Assembly: GCA_964633145.1 (NCBI GenBank)
Contig: CAZWFE010000008.1
Span: 7,034 to 71,033, forward strand
Direction of reading: 5' to 3'
From: CAJXSD01 sp964633145
GTDB taxonomy: Bacteria; Pseudomonadota; Alphaproteobacteria; Rhodobacterales; Rhodobacteraceae
DNA length: 64,000 bases
Of the stretch, positions 1 through 7,438 are shown piece after piece. A program made the translations under genes and the position numbers. Numbering within the stretch: position 1 is the first letter of the stretch; each line of letters starts with the position of its first letter. A model generated the notes under the pieces. The model saw nothing but the letters and a program-made list of their open reading frames with translations. It was not told the origin of the DNA and did no database searches.

Positions 1-1372
1 TTTGGGCGATCTGTGCGCCTAGGATCAAATCTTTGATTTGGATGATGCCTTGGGCTTTTTCGTCACCGCCCTCGATGATTGCGATGGGGGAATTGCGGGT
101 ATCGGCATATTTCAACTGGTTGCCGAAATTCTTGGGGTTGCCCAAATACACCTCGGCCCGAATGCCGGCATTGCGCAATTCTGTGACCATCGCCTGATAA
201 TCGGCCATGCGGTCGCGATCCATAACTGTCACCACAACGGGGCCGCGGGAATGTGATCCAATCCGTCCCTTTTCGCGCAGGGCGGCCAACAGGCGATCAA
301 CCCCAATGGACACACCGGTCGCAGGCACCGATTGCCCGGTAAACCGCTTGACCAAATCGTCGTAACGCCCGCCGCCTGATACGGACCCAAACTGCCGCTT
401 GCGGCCTTTTTCGTCAAAAATTTCGAATGTCAGCTCGGCCTCGAAGACAGGACCGGTGTAATATCCCAGACCACGCACGACCGATGGGTCCAAAATGATG
501 CGATCTGCGCCGTAGCCACCAGCATCCAGCAATTCGGCCATGGTTTCCAATTCGCCCACGCCCTCGGCGCCGATGGCGGATGTGCCCACGGCATCGCGCA
601 GGTTGGACAGGGTTTTTGTCGCCGTATCACCACGCGATGTCAAAAATGCCAAAACAGGCGCGGCCTGATCGTCAGACAACCCCACGCCATCGATATAAGC
701 ACCCGAGGCATCCAACCGCCCCTTGCCCAGCAATTCGCGCACGCCGGCGGCGCCCACTTTGTCGAATTTATCGATGGTGCGTAACACATCATCGCGTTGG
801 GCATCGTCAGACAGGCCCATGCATTCCAACACGCCATTCAAAACCTTGCGGTTATTGATGCGGACCAGATAATCCCCACGAGGGATGCCAACGGTTTCCA
901 ATGTATCCGACAGCATGGCACAAATTTCGGCATCTGCCGCCACAGATGGCGCGCCAACAGTATCGGCATCGCACTGATAAAACTGGCGAAACCGCCCTGG
1001 CCCCGGTTTTTCGTTGCGCCACACGGGACCCATCGCATAGCGGCGATAGGGCGTGGGCAGATCATTGCGATATTGCGCATAAACCCGCGCCAAAGGTGCC
1101 GTCAGATCATAGCGCAAGGCCAGCCAATCGCTGTCCTCTTCTTGCCAAGCGAACACACCTTCGTTTGGGCGATCCACATCGGGCAGAAATTTGCCCAAGG
1201 CTTCGACCGTTTCGACTGCGCTGCTTTCTAATGCGTCAAAGCCATAATGGTGATAGACCCCAGCAATTTTTTGCAGCATTTCGCTGCGCTCGGTCACTTC
1301 TGTCCCGAAATAATCACGAAACCCTTTGGGCGTTTGCGCCTTGGGGCGGGGTTGTTTTTTCTCTTTGGCCAT
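1..1372 (-). CDS. hisS: Histidyl-tRNA synthetase (3' end cut by window edge)
   Basis: Class II aminoacyl-tRNA synthetase that charges tRNA-His. About 457 codons are visible and the C-terminal end lies beyond base 1. The N-terminus reads MAKEKKQPRPKAQTPKGFRD. Motif 2 is at about residues 117-135, with core VWRNEKPGPGRFRQF followed by YQCDAD. The histidine-specific loop VRGLGYYTGPVFEAE is at about 298-312. The anticodon-binding domain follows. The motif 2 loop and the RGLGYYTG loop differ from the E. coli type (RGLDYYN) and resemble the alphaproteobacterial form, which is known to charge a tRNA-His lacking the usual extra G-1. The ATG at 1370-1372 is the first in-frame start before the K/P-rich N-terminus. 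The next gene, at 1476, is divergent. Confidence 0.95.
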   Translation of the reverse strand, partial: MAKEKKQPRPKAQTPKGFRDYFGTEVTERSEMLQKIAGVYHHYGFDALESSAVETVEALGKFLPDVDRPNEGVFAWQEEDSDWLALRYDLTAPLARVYAQYRNDLPTPYRRYAMGPVWRNEKPGPGRFRQFYQCDADTVGAPSVAADAEICAMLSDTLETVGIPRGDYLVRINNRKVLNGVLECMGLSDDAQRDDVLRTIDKFDKVGAAGVRELLGKGRLDASGAYIDGVGLSDDQAAPVLAFLTSRGDTATKTLSNLRDAVGTSAIGAEGVGELETMAELLDAGGYGADRIILDPSVVRGLGYYTGPVFEAELTFEIFDEKGRKRQFGSVSGGGRYDDLVKRFTGQSVPATGVSIGVDRLLAALREKGRIGSHSRGPVVVTVMDRDRMADYQAMVTELRNAGIRAEVYLGNPKNFGNQLKYADTRNSPIAIIEGGDEKAQGIIQIKDLILGAQIAQ

Positions 1373-1475
1373 AATCGCGTCCCTGTGTGGGGTTTACTTA
1401 CCGCCCATGTACCGCACCATCACTGAATGAGCAAGCAACCTTGACCATTCAGGGGCATGGTCTAGCTAGCCGAGT

Positions 1476-2141
1476 ATGAAACATGTGCTAATTCTTGGAC
1501 ATTCGGGTGGCATTGGCCGCGCATTGGCGCAGGCCTATGACACTGCGGGATTTGCCGTGACGGGGCTGTCACGGCAAAATGATGGGTTTGACATCACCGA
1601 CCCCGCGGCGGTTGCCCATCATATGGGGCAATTAACCGGCCCGTTTGATCGAATTGTGATCGCAACGGGGGCCTTGGAAATTGATGGTTACGCCCCTGAA
1701 AAATCCGTTTCATCCGTGACTGCGCAGGGCATGGCCGACCAATTTGCGGTCAATGCCATCGGGCCCGCATTGGTGATGAAACATATCCGCCCGTTGATTC
1801 CGCGTGATCGCGCATGTGTCATTGCGGCCCTATCCGCGCGCGTGGGGTCCATTGGGGACAACCGTTTGGGCGGATGGGTGTCCTATCGCGCGGCCAAAGC
1901 GGCGTTGAACCAAATCATCCACACCAGCGCGATTGAGCTGGGGCGCATGCGCCCCATGTCGTGTTGTATCGCGCTGCATCCTGGAACGGTGGCCACCGAT
2001 TTCACCGCGAAATACGCCGGACGCCATCCAACCGTACCCGCCAACGAGGCAGCTGCGAATTTGATGCGCGTGATCGAATCGCGTGGCCCTGAACACAACG
2101 GCCAATTTTTTGATTGGCGCGGGGACACAGTCCAGTGGTAG
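1476..2141 (+). CDS. Short-chain dehydrogenase/reductase (CsgA/C-factor-like)
   Basis: 221-residue NAD(P)-dependent SDR with a Rossmann fold. The nucleotide-binding glycine motif GHSGGIGR is at residues 8-15, the structural Asn at N93 (AVNAIGP), and the catalytic set is S120, Y137 and K141 (YRAAK). The short length and GHSGGIG start resemble the C-factor/CsgA-type SDRs. The substrate cannot be read from the sequence. Its TAG stop (2139-2141) lies inside the start region of the photolyase-like gene, so the two are probably co-transcribed and translationally coupled. That suggests, by context only, a role linked to light or DNA-damage physiology. Confidence 0.85.
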   Translation: MKHVLILGHSGGIGRALAQAYDTAGFAVTGLSRQNDGFDITDPAAVAHHMGQLTGPFDRIVIATGALEIDGYAPEKSVSSVTAQGMADQFAVNAIGPALVMKHIRPLIPRDRACVIAALSARVGSIGDNRLGGWVSYRAAKAALNQIIHTSAIELGRMRPMSCCIALHPGTVATDFTAKYAGRHPTVPANEAAANLMRVIESRGPEHNGQFFDWRGDTVQW

Positions 2142-3664
2142 GCCGCATTATCGCGATCCTTGGCGATCAATTGTCCCATGACATATCATCCCTGCAGGGT
2201 GCTGACCCTGACCGCGATGTCATCGTCATGGCCGAAGTGATGGGCGAGGCCACCTATGTCCCCCACCACCCCAAGAAAATTATCCTGATCCTGTCTGCCA
2301 TGCGTAAATTCGCGGCCCAGCTGCGCGATCAGGGGTGGCGGGTGTTATATACAGAATTGGACGACCCCGACAGCAGCCATACGCTGACGGGTGAAATCCT
2401 GCGGCGGGCGGCCGAAACGGGGTTCACCGATATCTGCGTCACCGAACCCACCGAATGGCGGGTGATTGATGCGTTGGCGGATCTGCCGCTGCGGGTTGAT
2501 ATGCGCCCCGACACGCGGTTCATCGCCTCGCATGCCGAGTTTGAAACATGGGCACAGGGGCGCAAAGCCCTGCGTATGGAATATTTCTATCGCGATATGC
2601 GGCGCAAAACGGGGCTGTTGATGCAGGGCGATACGCCCGAGGGCGGCCAATGGAATTTCGACCACGACAACCGCAAAGCACCGCCAAAATCCGTGGCCTT
2701 TGCCGGTCCGCGCCAATTCACCACCGATACGGTCACGCAATCCGTGATCCAATTGGTTCAGGATCGATTTGGCGATAACTTTGGCCGCGCAACACCGTTT
2801 TGGTTTGCCACCGACCGCACCCAAGCGTTAGAGGCGATGGATCATTTCATGCGCTATGCGCTGCCCAATTTTGGCGATTACCAAGATGCCATGCTGAATG
2901 ACAATGCATTTTTGTATCATTCGTTTTTGGCCCCCTATATCAACATTGGTCTGCTGTCCCCGCGCGAAGTTTGCGATGCCGCCCAAGCGGAATGGCAACG
3001 CGGTCATGCGCCCATCAACGCCGTCGAAGGGTTCATTCGCCAAATCATCGGGTGGCGCGAATATGTGCGCGGCATTTATTTCCTGAAAGGGCGCGACTAC
3101 ACCGCGTCAAATCATTTGGGCCACAGCCGCGATTTGCCTGCGATGTATTGGGGCGCGCCCACGCGGATGAACTGCATGGCGAAATCCATCCAGCAAACGC
3201 GCGATGATGCCTATGCCCATCACATCCAACGTCTGATGGTGACCGGCAATTTCGCCCTGCTCGCAGGCATTGACCCGCACCAAGTGCATGAATGGTATTT
3301 ATCAGTCTACACAGATGCATTCGAATGGGTCGAGGCACCAAACACCATCGGCATGTCCCAATTTGCCGATGGCGGTGTGATCGCGTCAAAACCCTATGTC
3401 AGCAGTGGTGCCTATATCAACCGGATGTCAGATTACTGTAAATCCTGTCATTATCGGGTCAAGGACCGCACCGGCGACCGCGCCTGCCCGTTTAATGCGC
3501 TGTATTGGGGGTTTCTGGATCGCCACCGCGATAAATTTGCAAACAACCCGCGCATGGCGCAGATGTATCGCACCTTTGCCAAGATGTCAGATCAGGCCCA
3601 GCAAGACACGTTAGAGCAGGCCCAAAAAATCTGGGCCGTGCTGGATGCGGGCGACACGCTGTAA
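2135..3664 (+). CDS. Iron-sulfur bacterial cryptochrome / (6-4) photolyase (PhrB/CryB type)
   Basis: FAD- and 4Fe-4S-containing member of the photolyase/cryptochrome superfamily (FeS-BCP group), 509 residues from GTG 2135. The N-terminal Rossmann domain starts VGRIIAILGDQLSHDI. The four cluster cysteines fall at C347, C435, C438 and C451 (MNCMAK, YCKSCHYR, ACPFNAL), one residue off the C346/C434/C437/C450 I recall for Agrobacterium PhrB. This also supports the GTG start over the upstream TTG at 2114. The FAD-site segment QVHEWYLSVYTDAFEWVE precedes the cluster. Family members repair (6-4) photoproducts or, as R. sphaeroides CryB, act in light signalling. The sequence alone does not separate the two. 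It overlaps the upstream SDR by 7 bases. Confidence 0.92.
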   Translation: MVGRIIAILGDQLSHDISSLQGADPDRDVIVMAEVMGEATYVPHHPKKIILILSAMRKFAAQLRDQGWRVLYTELDDPDSSHTLTGEILRRAAETGFTDICVTEPTEWRVIDALADLPLRVDMRPDTRFIASHAEFETWAQGRKALRMEYFYRDMRRKTGLLMQGDTPEGGQWNFDHDNRKAPPKSVAFAGPRQFTTDTVTQSVIQLVQDRFGDNFGRATPFWFATDRTQALEAMDHFMRYALPNFGDYQDAMLNDNAFLYHSFLAPYINIGLLSPREVCDAAQAEWQRGHAPINAVEGFIRQIIGWREYVRGIYFLKGRDYTASNHLGHSRDLPAMYWGAPTRMNCMAKSIQQTRDDAYAHHIQRLMVTGNFALLAGIDPHQVHEWYLSVYTDAFEWVEAPNTIGMSQFADGGVIASKPYVSSGAYINRMSDYCKSCHYRVKDRTGDRACPFNALYWGFLDRHRDKFANNPRMAQMYRTFAKMSDQAQQDTLEQAQKIWAVLDAGDTL

Positions 3665-3674
3665 GGCGTCGAAT

Positions 3675-5165
3675 TTATTGTGAATTGGTGGCCGCATCAT
3701 CCGCGGGCGCCGTCTGATCCGCAGGGGTTTCATCAACGGGCTCTGAATCCTCGGCAGGTGCTTCAACAGGGGTTGGATCGACCAATGCGCCATTGACCCA
3801 ATTGCCCTGCGCGGCTTCGCCTGTGGCGAACCGAATGGCACCTTGGCCTTGGCGTTTGCCGTTTATGAATGATCCCTCATATACATCGCCATTGGCATAT
3901 GTTGCCACGCCTTGGCCAGTCATTTCGCCATTCATCCAATCGCCGGTATAGGTAAAGCCATCAGCCAATGTGATGGTGCCAACGCCATGACGACGGCCAT
4001 CTAGGTATTCACCCTCATAGACCATACCATCGGGAAAGGTTGCTTTCCCTTTCCCATGCCGATTGCCGTCTTTCCATTCACCAGAATACACATAACCATC
4101 CGCGTACCGCATGGTTCCAGTCCCGTGATTGCGTGCGTTTTTAAACCCGCCCTCGTATACGACCCCGTTGGAATATTTGGCGATACCGTTTCCTTCGATT
4201 ACGCCAGCGACCCATTCACCTGCATATGACGAACCATCAGGATAGGTAATTTCCCCGCGCCCGTCGGACAGACCGTTTACAAAATCACCAACATAGATCG
4301 ATCCGTCAGGGTATGTCACTTCGCCCTTGCCTTGGATCTGACCTTTGATCCATTCACCGGCATATTTATAGCCATCAATTCCAATGAACGTGCCTTGGCC
4401 TGCACGCTGATCGTCATAAAATTCGCCAGTGTATGTGTCACCATTTGCATAGGTCACTTTGCCCTGACCATGGCGACGGCCGTCTAACAGATCACCTTCG
4501 TAGACGTCGCCGTTGGGCTGGATTAATTTGGCTGTTCCATTGATTTTGCCGTTTTTCCAAACACCGTCAAAAATCAATCCTTCTGGCATTTCCAATCGGC
4601 CACGCCCCTCGCGCGAACCGCGCAGGACATAGCCTGTATAGACCGTACCATCGGGATATGTGATTTTGGCGTTGCCTTCTTTGACGCCATTGATCCAATC
4701 GCCGTCATAGACGTATCCATCGGGGTTGACCAACACACCGCGACCATGATGCAACGCTTCGCGGAATCCGCCTTCGTATCGGGCGCCATTTGCATAGATT
4801 GCAACACCTTGCCCAGTGATTTTGCCCGCCAGCCAGCTGCCTTCGTAGGTGCCGCCATCGGCATAGGTGATTTTGCCAAGCCCTTCGGGTTTGCCCTTGG
4901 CAAAGCTGCCCTCATAGACTGATCCATTTGCAAAACGCGCAACACCTTGGCCAACGATTTCACCATCAATCCAATCGCCGGTATATTCATACCCATTGGG
5001 CATCCGAAACGTACCTTGGCCATGTTGCAGACCATTGCGAAACGCCCCTTCATAGACGCCGCCATTGTCAAACTGCTTGGACCCCAAGGTGGTGCCCTGT
5101 GCAAACACAGCCCCAGGCAGCAGGGTGATAGCAATCACTGTCGAAAGGAGCATTCCTTTGATCAT
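3675..5165 (-). CDS. Exported MORN-repeat protein
   Basis: 496 residues. A Sec signal peptide (MIKGMLLSTVIAITLLPGAV, then FAQ) is followed by about 18 full MORN repeats plus a partial one, with a regular 23-residue period (typical unit VYEGSFINGKRQGQGAIRFA). The tail is acidic and Pro/Ala/Thr-rich (about 35 residues). The start chosen is ATG 5163-5165, because it begins the signal peptide and has a TAGGAAATGG ribosome site upstream; an in-frame extension to 5276 would overlap slyX. MORN repeats form extended beta-hairpin arrays that bind lipid or protein in eukaryotes. Bacterial exported versions have no settled role. It is the gene after slyX on the minus strand and may share its transcript. 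Confidence 0.85.
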   Translation of the reverse strand: MIKGMLLSTVIAITLLPGAVFAQGTTLGSKQFDNGGVYEGAFRNGLQHGQGTFRMPNGYEYTGDWIDGEIVGQGVARFANGSVYEGSFAKGKPEGLGKITYADGGTYEGSWLAGKITGQGVAIYANGARYEGGFREALHHGRGVLVNPDGYVYDGDWINGVKEGNAKITYPDGTVYTGYVLRGSREGRGRLEMPEGLIFDGVWKNGKINGTAKLIQPNGDVYEGDLLDGRRHGQGKVTYANGDTYTGEFYDDQRAGQGTFIGIDGYKYAGEWIKGQIQGKGEVTYPDGSIYVGDFVNGLSDGRGEITYPDGSSYAGEWVAGVIEGNGIAKYSNGVVYEGGFKNARNHGTGTMRYADGYVYSGEWKDGNRHGKGKATFPDGMVYEGEYLDGRRHGVGTITLADGFTYTGDWMNGEMTGQGVATYANGDVYEGSFINGKRQGQGAIRFATGEAAQGNWVNGALVDPTPVEAPAEDSEPVDETPADQTAPADDAATNSQ

Positions 5166-5238
5166 ATCAATTCCATTTCCTACAGCATCCCGTTCCGTTG
5201 AACCTAGTCTTAGCGTCAAAACAACACTGATGCTAGCC

Positions 5239-5454
5239 TTACCAATGGGGTGGGCGTTGGTCCGCCACATATTCACCGCCCTGCGCTTCGCGTTCGGCCT
5301 CGCGGGCCATTAACAGATCGACGCGCTTTTCCAGACGGGCGATTTTTGTTTGTTGCTGTGCCACAATATCGGACAGATCATCATTGACCCGTGTCAAATG
5401 CGCGATGGCGATTTCACTGGCCGTCAAACGGCGCTCAGTCTCAGATTCAGTCAT
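5239..5454 (-). CDS. slyX: SlyX family protein
   Basis: 71-residue cytoplasmic coiled-coil protein. Most of its length is heptad-like (LTASEIAIAHLTRVNDDLSD, then IVAQQQTKIARLEKRVDLL). It ends with the family's hallmark RPPHW, equivalent to the usual PPHY/W tail. The start chosen is ATG 5452-5454 (MTESETERRL), the normal family length; the in-frame extension upstream adds residues not typical of SlyX. Function of the family is unknown. It reads toward the MORN protein gene. Confidence 0.85.
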   Translation of the reverse strand: MTESETERRLTASEIAIAHLTRVNDDLSDIVAQQQTKIARLEKRVDLLMAREAEREAQGGEYVADQRPPHW

Positions 5455-5593
5455 ACCACAACCTTTCGTTTCGCTCGTTATAAAGCGCAACGTTTGAATT
5501 ACCACTGTTTAACGGTCTTTAATTAGGTATTTTAGCGAAAATTTACCAGCCAACTTTCGTAAGCAAAAGATGTATTTTTCTGCGTTTTGACGC

Positions 5594-5621
5594 TTTTCAT
5601 TTGAAAATTTGCGAGTATAGT
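5594..5621 (+). promoter_or_regulatory. Candidate promoter for leuL-leuA
   Basis: A -10 hexamer TATAGT lies at 5616-5621 and a weaker -35 candidate TTTTCA at 5594-5599, with a 16-base spacer. Transcription would begin about 7 bases after the -10, at 5628-5629, which is the A of the leader peptide ATG. The leader mRNA would then be leaderless, as known for the Sinorhizobium trpL leader. No Shine-Dalgarno is visible before that ATG, which agrees with this. The -35 match is only 4 of 6. Confidence 0.5.
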
Positions 5622-5628
5622 CGGCCCT

Positions 5629-5715
5629 ATGACTGGATTTACACCGATATCACAGCAATGCGCCGCAGCCCGCGGCAGCTTGGCATTGGGACTGTTACTA
5701 CTAAGCAGCCTCTGA
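5629..5715 (+). CDS. leuL: Leucine-rich leader peptide of leuA (attenuator)
   Basis: 28-codon reading frame ATG 5629 to TGA 5713-5715. Seven of the last eleven sense codons are Leu (TTG, TTG, CTG, TTA, CTA, CTA, CTC), giving the peptide end LALGLLLLSSL. Rare TTA and CTA codons sit together, as expected for a leucine-sensing control region. The stop codon lies inside the left arm of a perfect 10-bp hairpin, and leuA starts 83 bases downstream. Leader peptides of this design control leu operons by ribosome stalling in proteobacteria. No Shine-Dalgarno is present, so initiation may be leaderless. Assignment rests on codon content and position. Confidence 0.8.
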   Translation: MTGFTPISQQCAAARGSLALGLLLLSSL

Positions 5716-5779
5716 GCGTGCCGTGACCCGGTGCGACCGCTCAGAGGGGACAGGCTTCGCACCAATCACAGCTTAGTAG
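5698..5779 (+). promoter_or_regulatory. leuA leader RNA: attenuator hairpin and long-range pairing
   Basis: Two pairings are visible. First, CCTCTGAGCG (5709-5718) and CGCTCAGAGG (5738-5747) form a perfect 10-bp stem with a 19-base loop, and the leuL stop is in the left arm. Second, CTACTAAGC (5698-5706), which is two of the Leu codons plus AGC, is perfectly complementary over 9 bases to GCTTAGTAG (5771-5779), just before the purine-rich leuA ribosome site (5783-5791). A ribosome stalled at the Leu codons would block the second pairing. There is no T-run after either stem, so control of leuA translation, or of a Rho site, fits better than an intrinsic terminator. Confidence 0.7.
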
Positions 5780-5798
5780 ATCAAGAAAGAGACATCAC

Positions 5799-7367
5799 AT
5801 GACAACCACCAACACCAAAGACCGTGTCGTTATTTTTGACACGACCCTGCGCGATGGCGAACAATCCCCCGGCGCAACAATGACCCACGAAGAAAAATTG
5901 GAAATCGCCGAACTGCTGGACGATATGGGCGTCGACATTATCGAGGCCGGTTTTCCAATCGCATCCGAAGGTGATTTCCGCGCCGTCAGCGAAATCGCCA
6001 AGCGCAGCAAAAATTCGGTGATCTGCGGCCTGTCGCGCGCGAATTTTGGCGATATCGACCGGTGCTGGGACGCGGTGAAACATGCAGCCAAACCGCGTAT
6101 TCACACATTTATTGGTACATCACCGCTGCACCGCGCGATACCCAATTTGACCCAAGACGAAATGGCCGAACGCATTCACGATACGGTCAGCCATGCGCGC
6201 AATCTGTGTGATAATGTGCAATGGTCGCCCATGGATGCCACACGCACCGAACATGATTACCTGTGCCGTGTTGTCGAAATCGCGATCAAAGCGGGTGCCA
6301 CAACCATCAATATCCCCGATACCGTAGGATATACCGCGCCTGTCGAGTCCGCTGATCTGATCCGCATGTTGATCGACAAGGTTCCCGGCGCCGATGACAT
6401 CATCTTTGCCACCCATTGTCACAACGATTTGGGCATGGCCACTGCGAATTCATTGGCCGCCGTGGCCGGTGGAGCGCGTCAGATCGAATGTACGATCAAC
6501 GGTCTGGGCGAACGCGCCGGCAACACCGCATTAGAAGAGGTCGTGATGGCGTTGAAAGTGCGCGGTGATATCATGCCCTATTACACTGAAATCGACACGA
6601 CCAAGATTATGAACATTTCGCGCAGGGTTTCGACCGTGTCCGGTTTCCCCGTGCAATTCAACAAAGCAATTGTTGGCAAAAACGCCTTTGCCCATGAAAG
6701 TGGCATCCACCAAGATGGCATGCTGAAAAATGCCGAAACCTTTGAAATTATGCGCCCCTCGGATGTGGGTTTGGCTGAAACCAATTTGGTGATGGGCAAA
6801 CATTCCGGACGTGCTGCGCTGCGGTCCAAATTAGAGGATCTGGGATATAAACTGGCCGATAACCAGTTAAAGGACGTCTTTGTCCGGTTCAAGGAATTGG
6901 CTGACCGCAAAAAAGAGGTCTATGACGAAGACCTGATCGCATTGATGCGCGCTGGCGAAGATGCCGCCAAGGATCATTTGGTGCTGAAATCACTGCGCGT
7001 TGTTTGCGGAACAGACGGCCCACAATCGGCGGATATGACGCTGACCATTGGCGGGCAAGAGGTCAGCACAACCGCCACCGGTGACGGCCCCGTTGACGCG
7101 ACATTCAACGCAGTCAAGGAATTGTATGGCCACACAGCAAAATTGCAGCTGTATCAGGTGCATGCAGTCACCCAAGGCACCGATGCCCAAGCCACCGTAA
7201 CCGTCCGCATGGAGGATGATGGAAACATCGCAACCGGCCAATCCGCAGACACAGATACCGTGGTTGCCAGCGCCAAGGCATATTTGAACGCGTTAAACCG
7301 TCTGTACGTCCGCCGCGCCCGCAGCGGCGAGGACAAGCGCGAAGTGAATTGGAAAGATCAAAGCTGA
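5799..7367 (+). CDS. leuA: 2-Isopropylmalate synthase
   Basis: Condenses acetyl-CoA with 2-oxoisovalerate, the first committed step of leucine synthesis. 522 residues, a usual length for the long LeuA form. The DRE-TIM barrel has VIFDTTLRDGEQSPGATM (about 12-29), the metal-binding HCHNDLGMATANSLAAV and NGLGERAGNT, then HESGIHQDGMLKN. The C-terminal LeuA dimer domain (about 390-500) is the allosteric leucine-binding part. It begins 83 bases after the leuL leader stop, with a weak purine-rich ribosome site (AAGAAAGAG), consistent with regulated initiation. An intrinsic terminator follows. It stands alone, without leuB/C/D nearby. Confidence 0.97.
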   Translation: MTTTNTKDRVVIFDTTLRDGEQSPGATMTHEEKLEIAELLDDMGVDIIEAGFPIASEGDFRAVSEIAKRSKNSVICGLSRANFGDIDRCWDAVKHAAKPRIHTFIGTSPLHRAIPNLTQDEMAERIHDTVSHARNLCDNVQWSPMDATRTEHDYLCRVVEIAIKAGATTINIPDTVGYTAPVESADLIRMLIDKVPGADDIIFATHCHNDLGMATANSLAAVAGGARQIECTINGLGERAGNTALEEVVMALKVRGDIMPYYTEIDTTKIMNISRRVSTVSGFPVQFNKAIVGKNAFAHESGIHQDGMLKNAETFEIMRPSDVGLAETNLVMGKHSGRAALRSKLEDLGYKLADNQLKDVFVRFKELADRKKEVYDEDLIALMRAGEDAAKDHLVLKSLRVVCGTDGPQSADMTLTIGGQEVSTTATGDGPVDATFNAVKELYGHTAKLQLYQVHAVTQGTDAQATVTVRMEDDGNIATGQSADTDTVVASAKAYLNALNRLYVRRARSGEDKREVNWKDQS

Positions 7368-7390
7368 TCCAAGTCTTGATCGCAAATAAG

Positions 7391-7414
7391 AAAGGGGCCG
7401 CTTGGCCCCTTTTT
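7391..7414 (+). terminator. Intrinsic terminator of leuA
   Basis: AAGGGGCC (7392-7399), loop GCTT, GGCCCCTT (7404-7411), continuing into a T-run (ccctttttc). It is 25 bases past the leuA stop. It lies just beyond the end of the converging RNase gene, and the A-rich left flank could let it work in that direction as well. Confidence 0.9.
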
Positions 7415-7438
7415 CATATTACGTCATTTATTGGCCAT

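Noticed and set aside
3843..5080. Regular 69-base periodicity suggesting a tandem repeat or CRISPR-like array
   Set aside because: It is the coding period of 23-residue MORN units; bases differ from unit to unit and there are no conserved repeats with unique spacers.
5709..5747. Classical intrinsic-terminator attenuator in the leuA leader
   Set aside because: The stem is strong, but no T-run follows it; translational control or a Rho site fits better.
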